DNA from: Pelagomonas calceolata
Lineage: Eukaryota > Sar > Pelagophyceae > Pelagomonadales > Pelagomonadaceae
NCBI GenBank assembly: GCA_918797485.1
Contig: CAKKNE010000004.1
Location: forward strand, 4,836,001 to 4,900,000
Direction: 5' to 3'
DNA length: 64,000 nt
In this document: in pieces, positions 1 to 10,460 of the stretch
How the letters are laid out: the number at the start of each line of letters is the position of its first letter
Numbering within the stretch: position 1 is the first letter of the stretch
Program-made: the position numbers and the translations under genes
The notes under the pieces: generated by a model
What the model was told of the DNA's origin: nothing
Database searches by the model: none
What the model saw: the letters and a program-made list of their open reading frames with translations, nothing else

Positions 1-3000
1 GCGTCGGGGAATTTTGAGGCCGCGTCTTTCACGGAGGGACCGAAGTCGCGCAGCCGCTCGTTGATGATCGACGAATACATGTGTTTTAACACTTCGGACG
101 TAGGGTCGGGCAGATTAAAAACACTAAATAAAGCCACAAATCTAGGGTCGACATTATTTCTCCCACCTCCGGGCGGGCCCATGGCGCCGATGTACGTCAT
201 GTCTCTAAGTACTTTTTGCGTGAGGTCCTTTTCGCGGTCGTAGATGAAGCCCCGCGAGATAAGAGTGAGTAACAGTGTTATCGGTTGCTGCGTGCCGTAG
301 GTGTCGACCTGCGCGGAGCATCGCGGAGTCTCGACTCGGTCCGAATTCACTCAAAATCAAAAAAGAAGCTACCCACGACCTCGTCTGATGGACACGAGTC
401 GCGTCGATGGCGTGAAGGCACCGCGGCACCGCGGGACGCCGAGATCGCACCTTGGGCATGTTCATATCATCGATAAAGACGACCAAATTCGTTCCTAATG
501 GAGGCCCGTAGATGTTGCCTGCGCGGGGCATCGTGTGTTGCGGCGTCTGAGATCTTCGTGCGCGTCGCGTCGACGGCGTCGGGGGGAGAGCAGGCCGTGG
601 GTGGTCTTTTCGTCGATTTTGAGCCGTCTCGGACCGCGTCGGGGCCGTCGCGTCTCGACGCGGTCCGAAACAGCTCAAAATCCAAAAAGAAACGATCCAC
701 AACATGATACGAGTCCCAGCAACCAAGTGAAGGCACCTTTACCAGTCAAAACGCCGAGGTCGCGCCCGTTCTTTTATCAACATTCACCTCGAGGTTCTTC
801 TGCACGTCCATCGACGACGTACGACTGGAGAAGCCGATCGTGAGCTTCCGGGCCGTGTCGTCACTCAAACCTTCGAGGTAGTCCATGATGATCGTTGTTT
901 TTGCCGTGCCCGAGGCGCCGACAAAAAGTACGGGTTTTCGGGGACCGAGTTCCCTCAACAAGTAGGAGAATTTCGTAGAATCGGTCGTGGGCACAATCAC
1001 TTCATAGAACTTGAAGGGAGACGGTTCGACGTACGGCTCGACGCGCGACTCCCACGTCTGCCACCTTTTACTGGAGGCGTCATAGACAGAATCGGTGAGC
1101 ATGCCGTCGGGCAGATTACTCGAGCTAATCTTCTTCACGAAGTCGTTGAACTGCTCCTGGCTACTACCAACCAACGGCGCGCCGACGGACCACGTCACAC
1201 AAAACGCGAAGACGTTTTCGAGCTCATTTATATCTGGCAGACTGTCACCGGCGACGTCGTAGACCGGTCCCAGAAACGCGTCCAGTGCGGTACATAACTG
1301 CTTGACCATGTCTATGCTGGTTACGGGCACGACCATCCTCAACTTGGCTCCCAATTCGCCATCGACGAGTCCTAGTTGGACATAATCAATACAGGGCGGC
1401 ACGTACTGGTCAAATAAACTCTGTAATTGTTCCGCTTCCTCATCCCTATCGCCCGGTATGTCCACGCCGTCGCCGCATCTTTTTCTAAGCCACCGCTCGA
1501 AGAAGGGTCGGTACCTGCGTGGCACGGACACCGTCACGAAACGTGACCGCATCGACGCCGTCGAGGCGGTGCGGTCTCATGAAGGCGCCATCGACGCAAC
1601 TTCAAGTTGAGAAATTGAAGGAAATCACACTGAGTCGGTACCCCAGATTCTTCGGGTCCGCCCAGACCATGCCACATCTCGAGATGGTGGCAGGACTGGC
1701 GTACTGCAGGTCGAAGGTCTCGCAGATCATGCAGCAGTGGGGCTGCAAGCGGATGCGCTCGCCGTTCGGCAGCGTCAACAGCCTGCGCGTGGCTCAAAAA
1801 TGAAAACGAGACCACCCACGGCCTCCTCTGATGGACACGATCTCGATCGATGGCGCCGCGACCGCGTAGCGCGCAGACGCGGCCTCGCGCCGGTTGTCGT
1901 CCATGACGCTATTCATGTTCTCGACCCAGACGGCGTCGACGTCGCCGTCGTAGATGATCCAGCGCATCTCCTTGCCCTCCTTCGCCTTCGGGAGGGGCTC
2001 GTTGAGCTCGCGGAACAGTCTCGAGAGCACGCCGTCCGTCCAGTCGCGCGTCACCGGGTCCATGACGCCGTAGAGCTCGTTCAAAGGTTGTGCTTTCGGG
2101 TTGATGACGTAGTACTTGACGACGACGCCCTCCGCTTTCAATCTAGCTGCTTTTAGGGTGTCCAATACTACTGTTTTCCCACCTCCAGTGGGTCCTACTA
2201 TCATGGTGGTATGCCTGCGCGGAGCATCGGCGGTTTGAGGTGGTCGACGCGCGTCGTGGCCATCTCACGATGACGTGGGTGGTCTCTGGTCCAAATTTGG
2301 GCCGATTCGGACCGCGTCGCGACTTCCTCTCCCGGAGACGGCGCATGCCAATGAACGGGACGCCGATACAAACCGCACGATCATCGTCTCGTACATCTGG
2401 ATGACCTTGTCGCACTGCTCCTTATGTACTAATTCATCCGAACACTTGTAGCCGTTCGCCGTCAGATGCGCCGCGACTTCAATCTTCAGGTCCTCGTAGC
2501 CGACCCTAGGAGCATCTAAACCCGGAAAGAGGTCCTTGATCAGGCCCTTGAAGAGCGGCACGTCCTCGAAGACGTATTTCGGCATGTTCGAATCTCTCAA
2601 AACTCTCATTAAAACAATATCTTCTCTGAGATCCGAGTATTGCCTTTTTAATCCACCAGCCATCACTAAGACACTCTTCAAAGATCTAAGGCCAAAGTCG
2701 TAGTGGTACTGCTTCGAGAGCTGCTCCTTCGACAGCTTGTAGAGGACCGTCATTTTGCGAGCTAACACTTTTGCTCCCTCAAATCCTTCAGAAAAGAGCA
2801 TGATCTCGCAAATCATCTGCAAATCGGGCACGATCATCGTGACCGGCCTAAATAAAGCTTTCAAATTGTCTGGGAGCTCGGTTCGGCCCGCGTAGCCCGG
2901 GTTCATCGTGATGAAAAACCCGCACGTCGCAAAACCCGCCACCCTTTTTACTCTTATATCTCCATTGCCAATATCACACGTCGGGTTGTCGTAGATCAAC

Positions 3001-6000
3001 GCGTTCTGGATGGACCGTAACTGCGCAGAGACCACGGATAAAACTTCAATGTTGATGCGGTTGAACTCGTCGAAGCAGCCCCACGCCCCGACCTGGACGA
3101 GGCCCGAGAAGATGCTCCCCATGGCCTTGTAGTCGAGACCTTCTCCACAATTAATGACGAAGCACGGCAGCGCCAAGCTTTTCGCGAGGTCCTTTACGGT
3201 TTCCGTCTTGCCGGTCCCGGCCGGTCCCGCGGGAGAACCGCCCAATTTAAATGTTAATGCTTGCGTGATGGTCATGTAGCATCGATCCGTCAACGGCGTG
3301 ATGACCAAGCGCCCATTCAGGCCCATGTACTCGTAGCCGTACCGGAAAAAACCCGTGCACTGCTTGATCACGCAGTCGTCCACATCTCTATCCCAGTAGA
3401 AGCGCAACTGACTCTCCCAGGCGAACTCCTTCGCGTTCAAGATACTCTCTCTTATAAACGAATCGACGATGTCCCGCGAATGCACATCTATTATAAGTAA
3501 AGTGTTCACTTTTTTGCGGTTTATTTTATTCAAGTCCTGGCGCACCATCGCGACCAATTCGTTCAATTGTTTCGTTAGTCTCGCTTCTAAAGTTTTCATG
3601 GCGTGCTTGTCGCCCTCCTTGACCGCTCTAAAGGCGTCCTCGACCTCCCAGGTCCACCACACGAGAGAACCTGCGTTCGTGACCATGATCATGACGTCTC
3701 GACGGCGTCGGAGGTGTGTGCGGGTCGCGTCGACGGCGTCCGGGTCGTCTCGAGGCGTCGCGGTCGCTCGACGCGGTCCGAAGCGGCTCAAAACCGAACA
3801 AGAAACCACCCACGACCTCGTCTGATGGACACGAGTCGCGCCGATGGCGTGAAGGCACCGTAGAAGACGCTGAGCACTGACCGGCGAGCGTGACCATCCC
3901 GAGGACGTCGGCATCCAGAATCCACTCGCTACGCGGAGACGACGCGTAGTTGAAGATGCCCGTCTTACTGATGACTTTCAAGCTATCTTTCATGGCCTGC
4001 TCGACGCGCGTCATCCACTCCTCGACGGGACCGTCTACCGGACTGGCGCCTTTTTCTGGCGGCGTGATGTCCTTCGTACAGAGGTCGAAGCCCTCCTTCT
4101 CGCTACTGACCATGCCCTGGATCTTCGCGGCGCCGCTCCTGTGTGGGAACGACGCCGTCGCGACACGGCCGCGTCGACGGCGTCGAGGCGGTGCGGTCTC
4201 ATGAAGACGACCACGTCAAGTTCAAGTTCAAAATCTACACTGAGTCAGCACCCGAATTTCAGTTCCTTGACGTTGTCGAAGAGCTTCAGCATGTGGACCT
4301 GGATCGACGTGGGGTCGCTCGACCCGAGCACACTGAGTAGCTCGTCGTCGGAGATGAAGTAGAAGCGCGAGAAGGCGTTTCGTTTCGTATCTAAATAATC
4401 CGTCAGCGACTTCTGGCACCTGTCGAGGCGGTCGCCCATTTCAGTGAGAGCATCAAATTCCTTCTCCGTCGCCGCGCGGACGACGACGGGCGACTCGTGC
4501 GTCGTCTTCATGATGGTCTTAAATTCCTTGTTGATCTTGTCGAATTTCTTGGCCTCCTCCGGGAGCTGCATCCTTATATCTTCGGAGCCTGCGCGGGAAC
4601 GACACACGTGTGTGATCGTGACGAGGCGCTCGCAAAAAGTTCAACTTCAACACGGAGTCCGCACCGATGAAGATCGACTCCAAATACATCCACTTCCGCT
4701 GCACGTTGTACCAGACGTCGAGCGTTTCTACCACCATATTGAGTGTTTTTTCCCACGTCCGCACCTTCTGCGCGTACCGGCCCACGAACCGACTCCCGGA
4801 CATCGTCTGGAGGTTGAGGAGGTGGTCTTCCAACTGTAGATTGATCTCCTCGGCCGCGCCGAGCACGTGGCCCCGCACCTGCCCGTCCTTCTTGTACTCG
4901 CGGACGTCGAGCTCGGTCGTCGACCAGCACTTCTCGATCGCATATATTTCTTTTTCAATTTTGAGCTCGTTGATCGCGCCTGCGTGGCACCGACGCCGTC
5001 ACGCGTAGACCCTCGTATGATCATGAAGACGCCAGCGACGCGAACTTGAAGTTCGGAAAGCGTGAGAAAAGACGCTGAGTCAGCGCAGACGACGATCTCG
5101 TCGACGTCCTCGCCGTACTGGCTGAGCTCCATGCTGAAGATTTTTCCGAGGGTTATCGTCTTGACGTCGCCTATTGCTACTCCAGTTAATTCCTCGAGCT
5201 GCTGCCAGTGGGCCTGCGTGGCACGGACATTGTCGCACGCGACGCGTCGACTCCCACGTCAAGTTCAAGTTCAAGTTCAACACTGAGTCACGGACCTGCT
5301 TGACCGCGTCGTTCTTGAGGTTCACGATGACCGGCAGCGACTCCTTGAAGTTGACGACGACGAGCTCGTAGGCCTTATATTTAGATAATTCTTTGAGATC
5401 TTTCGGAAGCTTCTTGATCTCCTTCTCGGCCCGGTCGACGCCTGCGCGGAGCATCTCCGTCAAGAACGGCCTCGAACTCGACAAAGAGACCACCCACGCC
5501 ATCGTGAGATGGACACGAGTCTCATGGACATGACGGGACGCCGCGAGCGCGCCCTCCTTCAGTACTTCAACGTCAAGCTCGCCCCACGCCGTCAGGCTCA
5601 TATCTTCCCTAAACTTCTCGAATGAACTATAAAGGTCGTAGATGACCTTCATGCGCGCCATCTCGGACTGGACCTCGACGAGCACGGGGTAGGACGTCAT
5701 CTCCATGCCTGCGCGGAGCATCTCCCGTCGAACGCGGTCCGAACGGCCTCAAACTCGACGAAAAGACCACCCCATGCCTCGTCTGATGGAGGCGAGTCGC
5801 GTCGATGGCGTATGAGCCCTACGCCATCGCCGCGACCCGTGAAGATTGCTCTCGCTCTCTCTCTCGGGAGTGCTCGCGTCGAGGCGACCGCGTCATCCGA
5901 AACAGCTCAAACTCGAAGAAGAGACCACGCGGAGATGCGCACCGAACAGGTCCTCGGCGTTCACGAGCTCGTCCTTCTTCGCGACGCACTTTTGTAAAGT

Positions 6001-9000
6001 TTCCGCGTAGTCGACCATGAGCAAGACGCCCTCCTCGAGCGACACCTTCCCGGCGATGGGGCCCTCGGCGTAGAACTGGGTCCGCAGCTCCTTGAGTTCC
6101 TCTTGAAACGCTTCGGACTGCTCCGTCGTGACCGCGCGGAAGTCTTCTTTCACTTTGGCTAGTCTCAAGTCTTTTGTCCGCGCAAAAACGTACAGCTCCC
6201 TCCATTTTTCTGCGAGACTATGTGCTAGTTGTAACTCATGTGCCTCAATAGCTACGCTATGGCGTTCCAGCGTCCGATACCGCTCCGACACGTCCGCGTA
6301 CCTGCGCGGCACGGACACCGTCGCGGACGCCCTCGTCCCAACGTTGAAGTTCAATACAGACGCCGCGTCCGCGCCGGAGCTCCATGTCCATCGACGCGTC
6401 GACCACTTTGGCTATCGTATTCAAAACGAACATGAGCGTCTCTATACTATCACATGTAGTGCCGTCGATGTCCCTCCTCCAGGCATCCCAGGAATCGACG
6501 AGTTGCGTCATCTTCTCGAACGAGACGTCCCGCAGCACCTTGCCGTACTGGTCCCTCCAGCTCAGACTTTGCTTGGCGACGCCCTTACTCACGTCATCAC
6601 AGTCGATGCGCAGGAAGTCCACGTCCGTACATCGATCTCTAGATAGAGCATCATTCGCAATACCAGCATAGGTCTCGAGTTTCGCGTCGAAGTAGACGAC
6701 GCCGCGCGGCTCGTCCGTGAGCTTATCTAGTTCTCTTGTCATATTCTCGTCCCACAAACTATCATAGACCTCCCAGGACTCCTTGTATTTTTGTAATGCG
6801 CCTGACTCGTCCGTGAGCCGCTTTACGTAACTCGTCAAGTCGTCTCTCAACTTCATAACGTGCGGGTTCTTGGAGACGTCCTGGTGGTAGGAAAACACAA
6901 AAGGCTCCTCGTCCTCGCCGACGTCGACGGGCGGACATTCGAGACACGTGCCGCGCTTCCAGCGCGGAAACGTCTTCGCCGCGTCGCTGAGTCCTCGGAT
7001 GCATTTTGTTATATATTTGTTGACGTCGGCCGCTGGGGGTGTGACGACGACGTCTCTTCCCCCCAACAGACAAGCGGCCCTACAAAAAGGTGCACAATCA
7101 GGATGCGTCAGCATCTCTCGGAACGTCGCGAGCGACGTCGACACCATGACCACAATGGCGTTGCACAGCCGCTTCTCCCAGTACCGGTAGTAGTTCGCGA
7201 GCAGCGGTGAACTGCTGGTCGCCGTCGAGGCGACGACCTCCTCGACCTTCTTCAACAGAGGTTCGATCGACTTGTACTGCTGCTGGAGATCGTTCAACCG
7301 AGCCGTGCGCGTCGCTTCCACGGTCTCGTGGAACTGGCCGACATCCACCAACACCGGTCGCTTCGTGCGGGGGTCTCTCTTGAGATCCGCCGGCTGAAAT
7401 AAGACGGTAGAATGAATCGCATCTACCACATTCGCAATCATGGCCGCGCTCTTCTGGATCTGACTGACAACGCCGGAAAACTCGTTGAGAGCCTTTTGCA
7501 CGGCCTCGATGAACGCGGGGACGCGCTGCGAGTTCCAATTTAGCGGCGTAAAACCGGACCGTAACGTCCGTTGGAGGATGGCGACTTGTCTTGTGAGTAA
7601 ATCGGACTCGACGGGTGCTATTCTGGAAATCAACGCGTCGTACTGGCTCAATTTCAGACTCAAGTCGCGGACGTAGCCGTGAAATTTGTCCTCCTGGAGC
7701 GCTATTTGCAGTGCGGTCTCGGGTATGGTAAAGCCGAGCCGGTCGAGGTACTTGGCCTCCTTGATAATTAAAGCTAATTCGGGTACGAAATTGACCTTGT
7801 ACGGGAGCGGGGGCATGCGGAACTTGCCCGGAGGTTTTTTCTTCCGCGTATCTTCCGGTACTGAATGTACAGCAGCTAGGATAGGCTGTTTTAACAACTC
7901 AGTAGCTACTTCTAACGTCGACTTCTCCCAGGACTCGTAGAGTTGCGTGATGTACGCGTCGACGGCCCGAGCGAAGACCAAGTACTTTTGTTTGGCGTCT
8001 AAACCTTCCGGCGTCTCGAGCAGCCCCTCGTGCTGCTTGAACTTGAGAATTGGTTTCTTGGCCCTATGATATAAGTCTCTAGCCCACGCGATCGCCCCGG
8101 CCACGGGAGGGTAGTTCTCGTAGATCAGCGGCCTGGCCTTGTGCGCGTCGAACAAGGCGTGAATTTGCGAAAGCTCCTTCATGTACTGCTCCATGACCTC
8201 ATCATATAAGGTCGTGAACTGGCGGTTGATCACGTCCCTCGATTCCACCTTTTTAAAATTTTCTACGAGCTCATAGGCGCTCTCCGCGGATCGCAGCTTT
8301 TGAAACGCGTCGTCAATGAAGTGGATGCTTTGCTCCTCGATGGAGGCGACGTCCGCATTAAATTCATCCATGAGACTCTGCCAGGACTCGTCGTAGCGTC
8401 GATCATACGCATTGTACGTAATGCTCGTCAGCGGTTCCTTTAAAGCTTCGACGCGTTGGACAACCTTGTCGACCTGCGTCGTGTCGTCCGTAACGGCCCG
8501 CAGCTCGGGCCCGAGGAACTGGTCGAACTGGTCGAGGACCTGTGTGTGGTAAGTACGTGAGACGACGCGATACGCCCCGAAACGGCTCAAAAATGGAAAA
8601 GAGACCCGTCAAAGCCTTCTCTGATGGAGACGACCTCGATCTATCTCTCAAAAGTGCGCTGCGACCGCGTATCGACACTGCATCGCGCCTGAGCTACGTC
8701 GTATAGATGTCCTAGTACAAACGCCATATATCTAGTACGCTCGAAGAGTCTCTTTCTGTCAAATTCCCATCTTACATGGGTACCGCTTTCTTCAATGCGT
8801 TGCCTCGTCGCCATGTACGTGGCCTCCCAGGCGTGTAAGACGGCTCGGGCCTCCGTGATTATTTGTTGCGCTTCCTTCGGCGGTAGAGATAACACGGACG
8901 CCACATTCACTTCATCGCTCACCTTCTCGGCGAGCTTGTGGGCGATGCGCTCCAGCAGAGGCACCATACGACTATCAGAATTATAATGTCTAGATATAAT

Positions 9001-9981
9001 CCACACCATGCGGACCGCGTTGAGCATCGTAGGTAAGGTATCTAGGATGGAGGCGAAACTGCCACTGGATAGGGTCTTGAAGTGCCGTTCCAACGTCGCT
9101 AAGAACTTCGTGTTGTCTTTGGCTTCGATCGCTAGTTTTTGCAGTTCTCCATATGAGGTACTATAGCCGATGATCGCGTGCGCGTCCACTCTCTTTAACG
9201 TTTGTAAGATAGCTTGGACGCGCGGGAGTTGGAGCTGTTCATAGAGAGCGGACAAAGCTCGGTGTCTTTCTCGCCAGAACTCGACTTCGGCTAGCGGGCC
9301 TGAACTACTAGGTCTTTTCGCGGCCTCCTGATCCACAACTTGTTGAATAGTGGTAGTCCAGCCCTCGACAGCATGCTCTAATTCGCCCAACGCCGTCTGG
9401 TCCTCCAAGATAGATGGCTGAGACACATCTACTTCGGGAATTTCCAGAGAGACGTCGCCGCCGATCTGGCGAGCCGCGTGCTCCAAGACACTTTTGAACG
9501 ATGCTAGATTCCGCTGGTAGGCTATTTGACCGGGAGTTAACTCATCACTCCGGGAAGCCTCAAAGGCCGGCAGGAACAGGCCCCCGAGCAGGCCCGCCGC
9601 GTCCGACAGGACGTTGGCCGTGCACGCCCCAAATTGTAAAGCGTCCATCAATTCCGTACGAGAACCTTCCATCGGGACTTTTCCGAGCTTGAGGAAGTGG
9701 ACACTACGTCGGTTGTGCCCTGCCGGGGGCATGGTGGGCGCCGCGCAATGTAACACATCTGCGGCATTTTCGTCGCCGTGGTGCGGCGCCCAGAAGAAGA
9801 ACAGGGCACCCGACGTCGTGGCATCGTCAAAAATGTGCTTCAGGGCCGCATCCCCAAACTTGAAATAGCTTTCGCTCGCGTCGACGCCCTCGTCCTCCTT
9901 GCTTTCAATGGCGTGGTCAAAAGCGGCGTCGTCGGCTTCTAAGTTGAGCTGGACTAATGATTTGATGTAGGCTACGGCCAT
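1..9981 (-). CDS. DNAH10: axonemal dynein heavy chain, N-terminal two-thirds (partial)
   Basis: Force-generating heavy chain of a ciliary dynein. ATG is at 9981; exons in transcription order are 9981-8689, 8539-6375, 6301-5943, 5708-5553, 5441-5296, 5213-5087, 4979-4665, 4588-4252, 4138-3882, 3670-2374, 2214-1891, 1782-1642, 1514-766, 518-451, 308-1. This gives 8,042 coding bases, about 2,680 residues, open at the window edge. Order seen: tail DHC_N1, linker (LESIFIGSEDIR), AAA1 Walker [10 protein letters not shown] with [11 protein letters not shown]2 Walker [12 protein letters not shown]3 Walker A GASGTAKT with Walker [14 protein letters not shown]4, stalk and AAA5-6 would lie beyond base 1. 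The stretch [11 protein letters not shown]...[12 protein letters not shown] looks most like inner-arm I1/f 1-beta (DNAH10); the paralogue is judged from remembered motifs. Every junction restores the dynein consensus. It faces the protease gene head to head. Confidence 0.93.
309..450 (-). mobile_element. introner intron, subfamily B (dynein)
   Basis: Intron of 142 bp. Donor GTGCGATC, acceptor CGCAG, phase 0. It falls just after the AAA3 Walker B box (NMPK|VDTYG). The shared 16-base core lies at 398-413. Confidence 0.9.
519..765 (-). mobile_element. introner intron, subfamily B with internal inverted repeat (dynein)
   Basis: Intron of 247 bp, GC-AG (donor GCGCGACC), phase 1, splitting a Gly codon in KRT-G-NIYG. 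615-640 and 657-682 are inverted copies of the B core, about 26 bp each with 2-3 mismatches, so the element can fold into a hairpin. Confidence 0.85.
1515..1641 (-). mobile_element. introner intron, subfamily A, with intact 8-bp target duplication (dynein)
   Basis: Intron of 127 bp, GT-AG, phase 2, splitting Gly in [18 protein letters not shown] is present at 1507-1514 and again at 1634-1641, a perfect 8-bp direct repeat. On the coding strand the inner copy begins GT and is the donor, while the acceptor CACGCAG belongs to the element. Confidence 0.93.
1783..1890 (-). mobile_element. introner intron, subfamily B (dynein)
   Basis: Intron of 108 bp, GC-AG (donor GCGCGAGG), phase 2, splitting Arg in [14 protein letters not shown]. 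Read through, it would add a run of unrelated residues followed by a stop. Confidence 0.87.
2215..2373 (-). mobile_element. introner intron with B core in reverse orientation (dynein)
   Basis: Intron of 159 bp, GT-AG (donor GTTTGTAT), phase 2, splitting Arg in [14 protein letters not shown] just before the AAA2 P-loop. The outer end CTGCGCGGAGCATC is as in other B copies. The core at about 2260-2330 reads as the reverse complement of the core in the 5442-5552 and 3671-3881 introns. Confidence 0.87.
3671..3881 (-). mobile_element. introner intron, long subfamily B (dynein)
   Basis: Intron of 211 bp, GT-AG (donor GTCAGTGC), phase 1, splitting Gly in [12 protein letters not shown]. The B core is at about 3769-3860, followed by a one-base variant of the 16-base core (GTCGCGCCGATGGCGT). 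The extra length is GC-rich sequence on the acceptor side. Confidence 0.87.
4139..4251 (-). mobile_element. introner intron, subfamily A (dynein)
   Basis: Intron of 113 bp, GT-AG (donor GTGCTGAC), phase 2, splitting Gly in [13 protein letters not shown]. Acceptor is CCACACAG. It carries the subfamily's TTCAAGTTCAA stretch. Confidence 0.88.
4589..4664 (-). mobile_element. introner intron, short subfamily A (dynein)
   Basis: Intron of 76 bp, GT-AG (donor GTGCGGAC), phase 1, splitting Gly in LESIFI-G-SEDIR. This is one of the most conserved stretches of the dynein tail, so the junction is secure. Confidence 0.92.
4980..5086 (-). mobile_element. introner intron, subfamily A (dynein)
   Basis: Intron of 107 bp, GC-AG (donor GCGCTGAC), phase 1, splitting Cys in [14 protein letters not shown]. 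The first exon bases, GCGCGATC, match the donor octamer at 5 of 8 positions. Confidence 0.87.
5214..5295 (-). mobile_element. introner intron, subfamily A (dynein)
   Basis: Intron of 82 bp, GT-AG (donor GTCCGTGA), phase 0, at NDAVKQ|AHWQQ. It contains three tandem GTTCAA-type hexamers. Confidence 0.9.
5442..5552 (-). mobile_element. introner intron, subfamily B (dynein)
   Basis: Intron of 111 bp, GC-AG (donor GCGCGCTC), phase 1, splitting Gly in VLKE-G-VDRAEK. Its forward core is the clearest partner of the reversed core in the 2215-2373 intron. Confidence 0.85.
5709..5942 (-). mobile_element. introner intron holding two subfamily B copies (dynein)
   Basis: Intron of 234 bp, GT-AG (donor GTGCGCAT), phase 1, splitting Gly in AEDLF-G-MEMTS. 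The stretch from the GGTCCGAA box through GCTCAAACTCGA and GAGACCAC occurs twice in direct orientation, at about 5738-5787 and 5888-5930. The second copy is truncated. Confidence 0.85.
6302..6374 (-). mobile_element. introner intron, short subfamily A (dynein)
   Basis: Intron of 73 bp, GC-AG (donor GCGCGGAC), phase 2, splitting Arg in [12 protein letters not shown]. Confidence 0.87.
8540..8688 (-). mobile_element. introner intron, subfamily B (dynein, first intron)
   Basis: Intron of 149 bp, GC-AG (donor GCGCGATG), phase 0, at [13 protein letters not shown]. Acceptor is CACACACAG. It is the first intron, after a 1,293-base first exon. Confidence 0.86.
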
Positions 9982-10460
9982 CTTGCCTGTCGCCTACGCG
10001 CGCGGGCTGCCTCGGGCTGCCTCGCGCTGTTGTTAACTCTGCGCCTGGCTGCTTGGTCGAGGGGCAGCCTCTAGCGGCGCGGTTGCTGCTGCTGTGGCTG
10101 CGCTACGGCCCTAGTCTCGTCGAAGGGCACCCCTGCACTTCGAGTCGGCTGTGAGCTCGCACGCTAGGCCAGCGTTTTAGGGGCGGCAGCTGCGCTTTTT
10201 TGCTAGCCTGGGGGTTTCATGCCGCGAGCGCTGGCCCGTCCGATCGACTGTTCCACCGCTCTGCGGGGTGCCCGATGGCCCATCCGTCCTGTTAGGACTC
10301 GTATTTATTTTGCATCCTAGTATGTCTGTGCACGCTAGCTCGTTTGGTGCGGCGCGTTTGAGACAGGTTGTGCTGGCCACAGGAAGCGCAGAGGTGGTCT
10401 CGAGGATTCACCAGCGCTGGCTGGCGCGGAGCAGCAGCGCTCGACGCAGCAAGCGCAGCC
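9982..10460. promoter_or_regulatory. divergent intergenic region, dynein / site-1 protease
   Basis: 479 bp separates two start codons that point away from each other, so both promoters should lie here. No TATA box is obvious. A short tandem GGGCTGCCTC repeat sits near 10005-10025. The call rests on gene orientation only. Confidence 0.5.

Noticed and set aside
10368-10460. Upstream extension of the site-1 protease
   Set aside because: It begins at TTG and would bury the signal peptide that starts at the ATG at 10461.
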